Origin: CAYVLI01 sp964452105 [NCBI: uncultured Nitrospinota bacterium]
GTDB lineage: Bacteria; JAUXIQ01
Length of the DNA stretch: 8,411 bases
Direction of reading: 5' to 3'
NCBI GenBank assembly: GCA_964452105.1
Contig: CAYVLI010000032.1
Span: 1-8,411 of the forward strand
A model generated the notes under the pieces. It saw only the letters and a list, made by a program, of their open reading frames with translations, made no database searches and was not told where the DNA came from. Numbering within the stretch: position 1 is the stretch's first letter; every line of letters starts with the position of its first letter. Both the position numbers and the translations under genes were made by a program. Positions 6,231-8,411 of the stretch are shown here, piece after piece.

Positions 6231-6875
6231 ATGAGACACGATATGGAAAGAGGGAGTTTTATTACCCTGGAAGGAGTAGAGGGTTGCGGGAAGAGCACTC
6301 AGACAAGTCTTCTGGCCGCCGCCCTCAGAGCGGACAACAAGAAGGTTCTCACCACTGCGGAACCGGGAGGTTCTGTGCTGGGGAAAGAGTTGAGGCGGAT
6401 TCTGAAGGAATCAGCCGGGATGAGGATTTCCCCCTTTGCCGAGTTGTTCCTTTTCCTATCCGACAGGGCACAACACGTCGAGGAAATAATCCGGCCGGCC
6501 ATCGAAGAGGGTATGATAGTGCTCAGCGACAGGTTCACGGACTCCACCATCGTCTATCAAGGTTACGGCAGGGGACTGGACCTCGATATGCTTAAAAAAC
6601 TGAATAAACTTGCCTCATCGGATATAAAACCCGACCTGACCATAGTGCTGGACTGTGATGTCAGAGTCGGGTTAGAGAGACACGGGAAAAGGGAGCAAGA
6701 GTCCCGGGAGTGTCGCTTTCACATGGAGAGCCTCGACTTTCATGACAGAGTCAGGAAAGGTTACATGGAAATGGCAAAACAGGAACCAGGCAGGTTTCGC
6801 ATTGTAGATGCATCGAGAGCGATAGATGAAGTGCGGGAATCTGTAAAGAATGCCGTTAAGGAGGCGGGGATATAG
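6231..6875 (+). CDS. tmk: Thymidylate (dTMP) kinase
   Basis: Phosphorylates dTMP to dTDP with ATP, the step feeding both de novo and salvage routes to dTTP. The 214 residues are of usual length. Visible motifs are the P-loop GVEGCGKST (15-23), the EPGG segment (44-47), FLFLSDRAQHV (73-83, nucleoside-binding region), SDRFTDSTIVYQGYGRG (99-115, with the catalytic DR pair), TIVLDCD, and a LID-like region around RHGKREQESRECRF followed by DFHDRVRKGYMEMA. The EPGG loop reads TAEPGGS where TREPGGT is common, a small departure. The start could be the ATG at 6231 or at 6243; neither has a strong ribosome site, and GGAAGG lies 11 bases before 6231. The gene ends 2 bases before ricT, so they are surely cotranscribed. 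In many bacteria tmk is followed by holB and then ricT; holB is missing here. Confidence 0.96.
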   Translation: MRHDMERGSFITLEGVEGCGKSTQTSLLAAALRADNKKVLTTAEPGGSVLGKELRRILKESAGMRISPFAELFLFLSDRAQHVEEIIRPAIEEGMIVLSDRFTDSTIVYQGYGRGLDLDMLKKLNKLASSDIKPDLTIVLDCDVRVGLERHGKREQESRECRFHMESLDFHDRVRKGYMEMAKQEPGRFRIVDASRAIDEVRESVKNAVKEAGI

Positions 6876-6877
6876 TA

Positions 6878-7759
6878 ATGAGCGAACAACCGTCCGATGC
6901 CGAGATGTCTAAAGCCTTGGTGGTGGGCATAAAATTCGGGAATAAAGCCAAAGTTTATGATTACCTGACAACCAACGTTAACCTGAAAGTGGGCGATGAA
7001 TGCGTAGTCGAATCAGAAAAGGGAGTGGTTTACGGGAAGGTTGCGGAAAAACCGAAGCTTATGCCCATCTATAAGCTGAAGCAGCCTTTGAGAAAAGTAG
7101 TCAGGCTAACCGGCGATGCTGACGAGGTAGCCATAAGCAATAAAAAAGCCACGGAAAAGGAGGCCTACGACTTCTGCCTCTCCAGGGTGGCCCATAGAGG
7201 GCTGAAAATGAAGCTGGTCTCCGTGGAATTCCTAGATCATCATCACAAGGCGATATTCTACTTTACCTCGGATGGAAGGGTGGATTTCAGGGGGCTGGTT
7301 AAGGACCTGGCGCAAAAATTCAAGACGCGCATCGAGATGCGGCAGATAGGCGTTCGCGACGAGGCCAAGATGCTCGGCGGGATAGGCCCCTGCGGAAGGA
7401 AGCTTTGCTGCGCGACGTTCATGAATAATTTCGAGCCGGTCACCATAAGAATGGCAAAAGACCAGGACCTTCCGCTTAACCCGAGCAAGATATCCGGGAT
7501 CTGCGGCCGCCTGATGTGTTGTCTATCCTTTGAGCACCAATGTTACAAAAAGCTCAAAGGAGAGCTGCCCCGCCCGGGTGACTCTATGTCCACCAAGGAG
7601 GGTAAAGGAGTGGTGGTGAAGATATACCTTTTGAAAGAAAAGGCTGTTATGGAGCTTGAAGACGGCAGGAGAATAGAAGTCAGTTGCAGCGAATCCATAA
7701 AACAACCGCGAACCCGACGAGACAATAACAGCGCCGATCGAAAAGCCGCCGAGGATTAG
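6878..7759 (+). CDS. ricT: PSP1 domain protein, RicT (YaaT) family
   Basis: A 293-residue cytoplasmic protein of the PSP1 family. In Bacillus subtilis RicT, with RicA and RicF, forms an Fe-S complex that modulates RNase Y mRNA processing and affects sporulation and biofilm formation; the role outside Firmicutes is less clear. Residues 1-60 form a leading domain (VVGIKFGNKAKVYDY, GVVYGKV). The PSP1 core about 70-150 includes LKMKLVSVEFLDHHHKAIFYFTSDGRVDFRGLV. The most conserved part has two Cys blocks, GPCGRKLCC (C172, C177, C178) and GICGRLMCC (C209, C214, C215), plus C222, consistent with an Fe-S cluster. The C-terminus is charged and probably disordered. It starts 2 bases after tmk, with AAGGAGG lying rather far (13 bases) upstream, and stops directly against metG. 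No ricA or ricF homologue is in the window. Confidence 0.93.
   Translation: MSEQPSDAEMSKALVVGIKFGNKAKVYDYLTTNVNLKVGDECVVESEKGVVYGKVAEKPKLMPIYKLKQPLRKVVRLTGDADEVAISNKKATEKEAYDFCLSRVAHRGLKMKLVSVEFLDHHHKAIFYFTSDGRVDFRGLVKDLAQKFKTRIEMRQIGVRDEAKMLGGIGPCGRKLCCATFMNNFEPVTIRMAKDQDLPLNPSKISGICGRLMCCLSFEHQCYKKLKGELPRPGDSMSTKEGKGVVVKIYLLKEKAVMELEDGRRIEVSCSESIKQPRTRRDNNSADRKAAED

Positions 7760-8411
<652 letters not shown>

Noticed and set aside
6110-6595. 161-codon plus-strand open frame overlapping the Mut7-C end and tmk
   Set aside because: Out of frame with tmk, which has full kinase motifs in this stretch; the translation is low-complexity and rich in Arg, Gly and Ser.

Overview
The window is ordinary bacterial chromosome of roughly balanced base composition. 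It carries housekeeping genes on two divergent blocks that face away from a ~400-base intergenic region (about 5221-5646). No phage, insertion sequence, CRISPR, tRNA or rRNA signal is visible. The organism cannot be fixed from this sequence. HrcA, a PSP1/RicT protein and a Mut7-C protein, frequent AGA/AGG and ATA codons, TTG starts and mostly clear Shine-Dalgarno sites would fit an anaerobic lineage such as a deltaproteobacterial, Nitrospirota-like or deep Firmicutes-like group. That placement is inference.

Left block, minus strand, read from 5220 down to 1: hrcA (heat-shock repressor), grpE (nucleotide exchange factor), dnaJ (class A Hsp40), rsmE (16S rRNA U1498 methyltransferase) and purH (last two steps of IMP synthesis, cut by the window edge). 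hrcA-grpE-dnaJ-rsmE look like one transcript with gaps of 11 to 59 bases. purH appears to have its own promoter (TTGACA and TAACTT, 18-base spacer). The familiar hrcA-grpE-dnaK-dnaJ order is broken: dnaK is not between grpE and dnaJ, and prmA is not between dnaJ and rsmE. I see no CIRCE operator in front of hrcA.

Right block, plus strand, from 5647 to the end: a small Mut7-C/PIN-type putative RNase with a zinc ribbon, tmk (dTMP kinase), ricT (PSP1 family, Cys-rich) and metG (methionyl-tRNA synthetase, cut by the window edge). The last three are packed with 2 and 0 bases between them. The holB gene often found between tmk and ricT is missing here.

The central intergenic region holds a plausible hrcA promoter whose -10 lies in a tandem octamer, a small hairpin, and a 45-codon minus-strand frame of protein-like composition that I cannot identify. 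I found no convincing undescribed system. The points most worth checking are the dnaK-less chaperone locus without CIRCE, the G9 tract in dnaJ, and the unexplained 5262-5399 segment.
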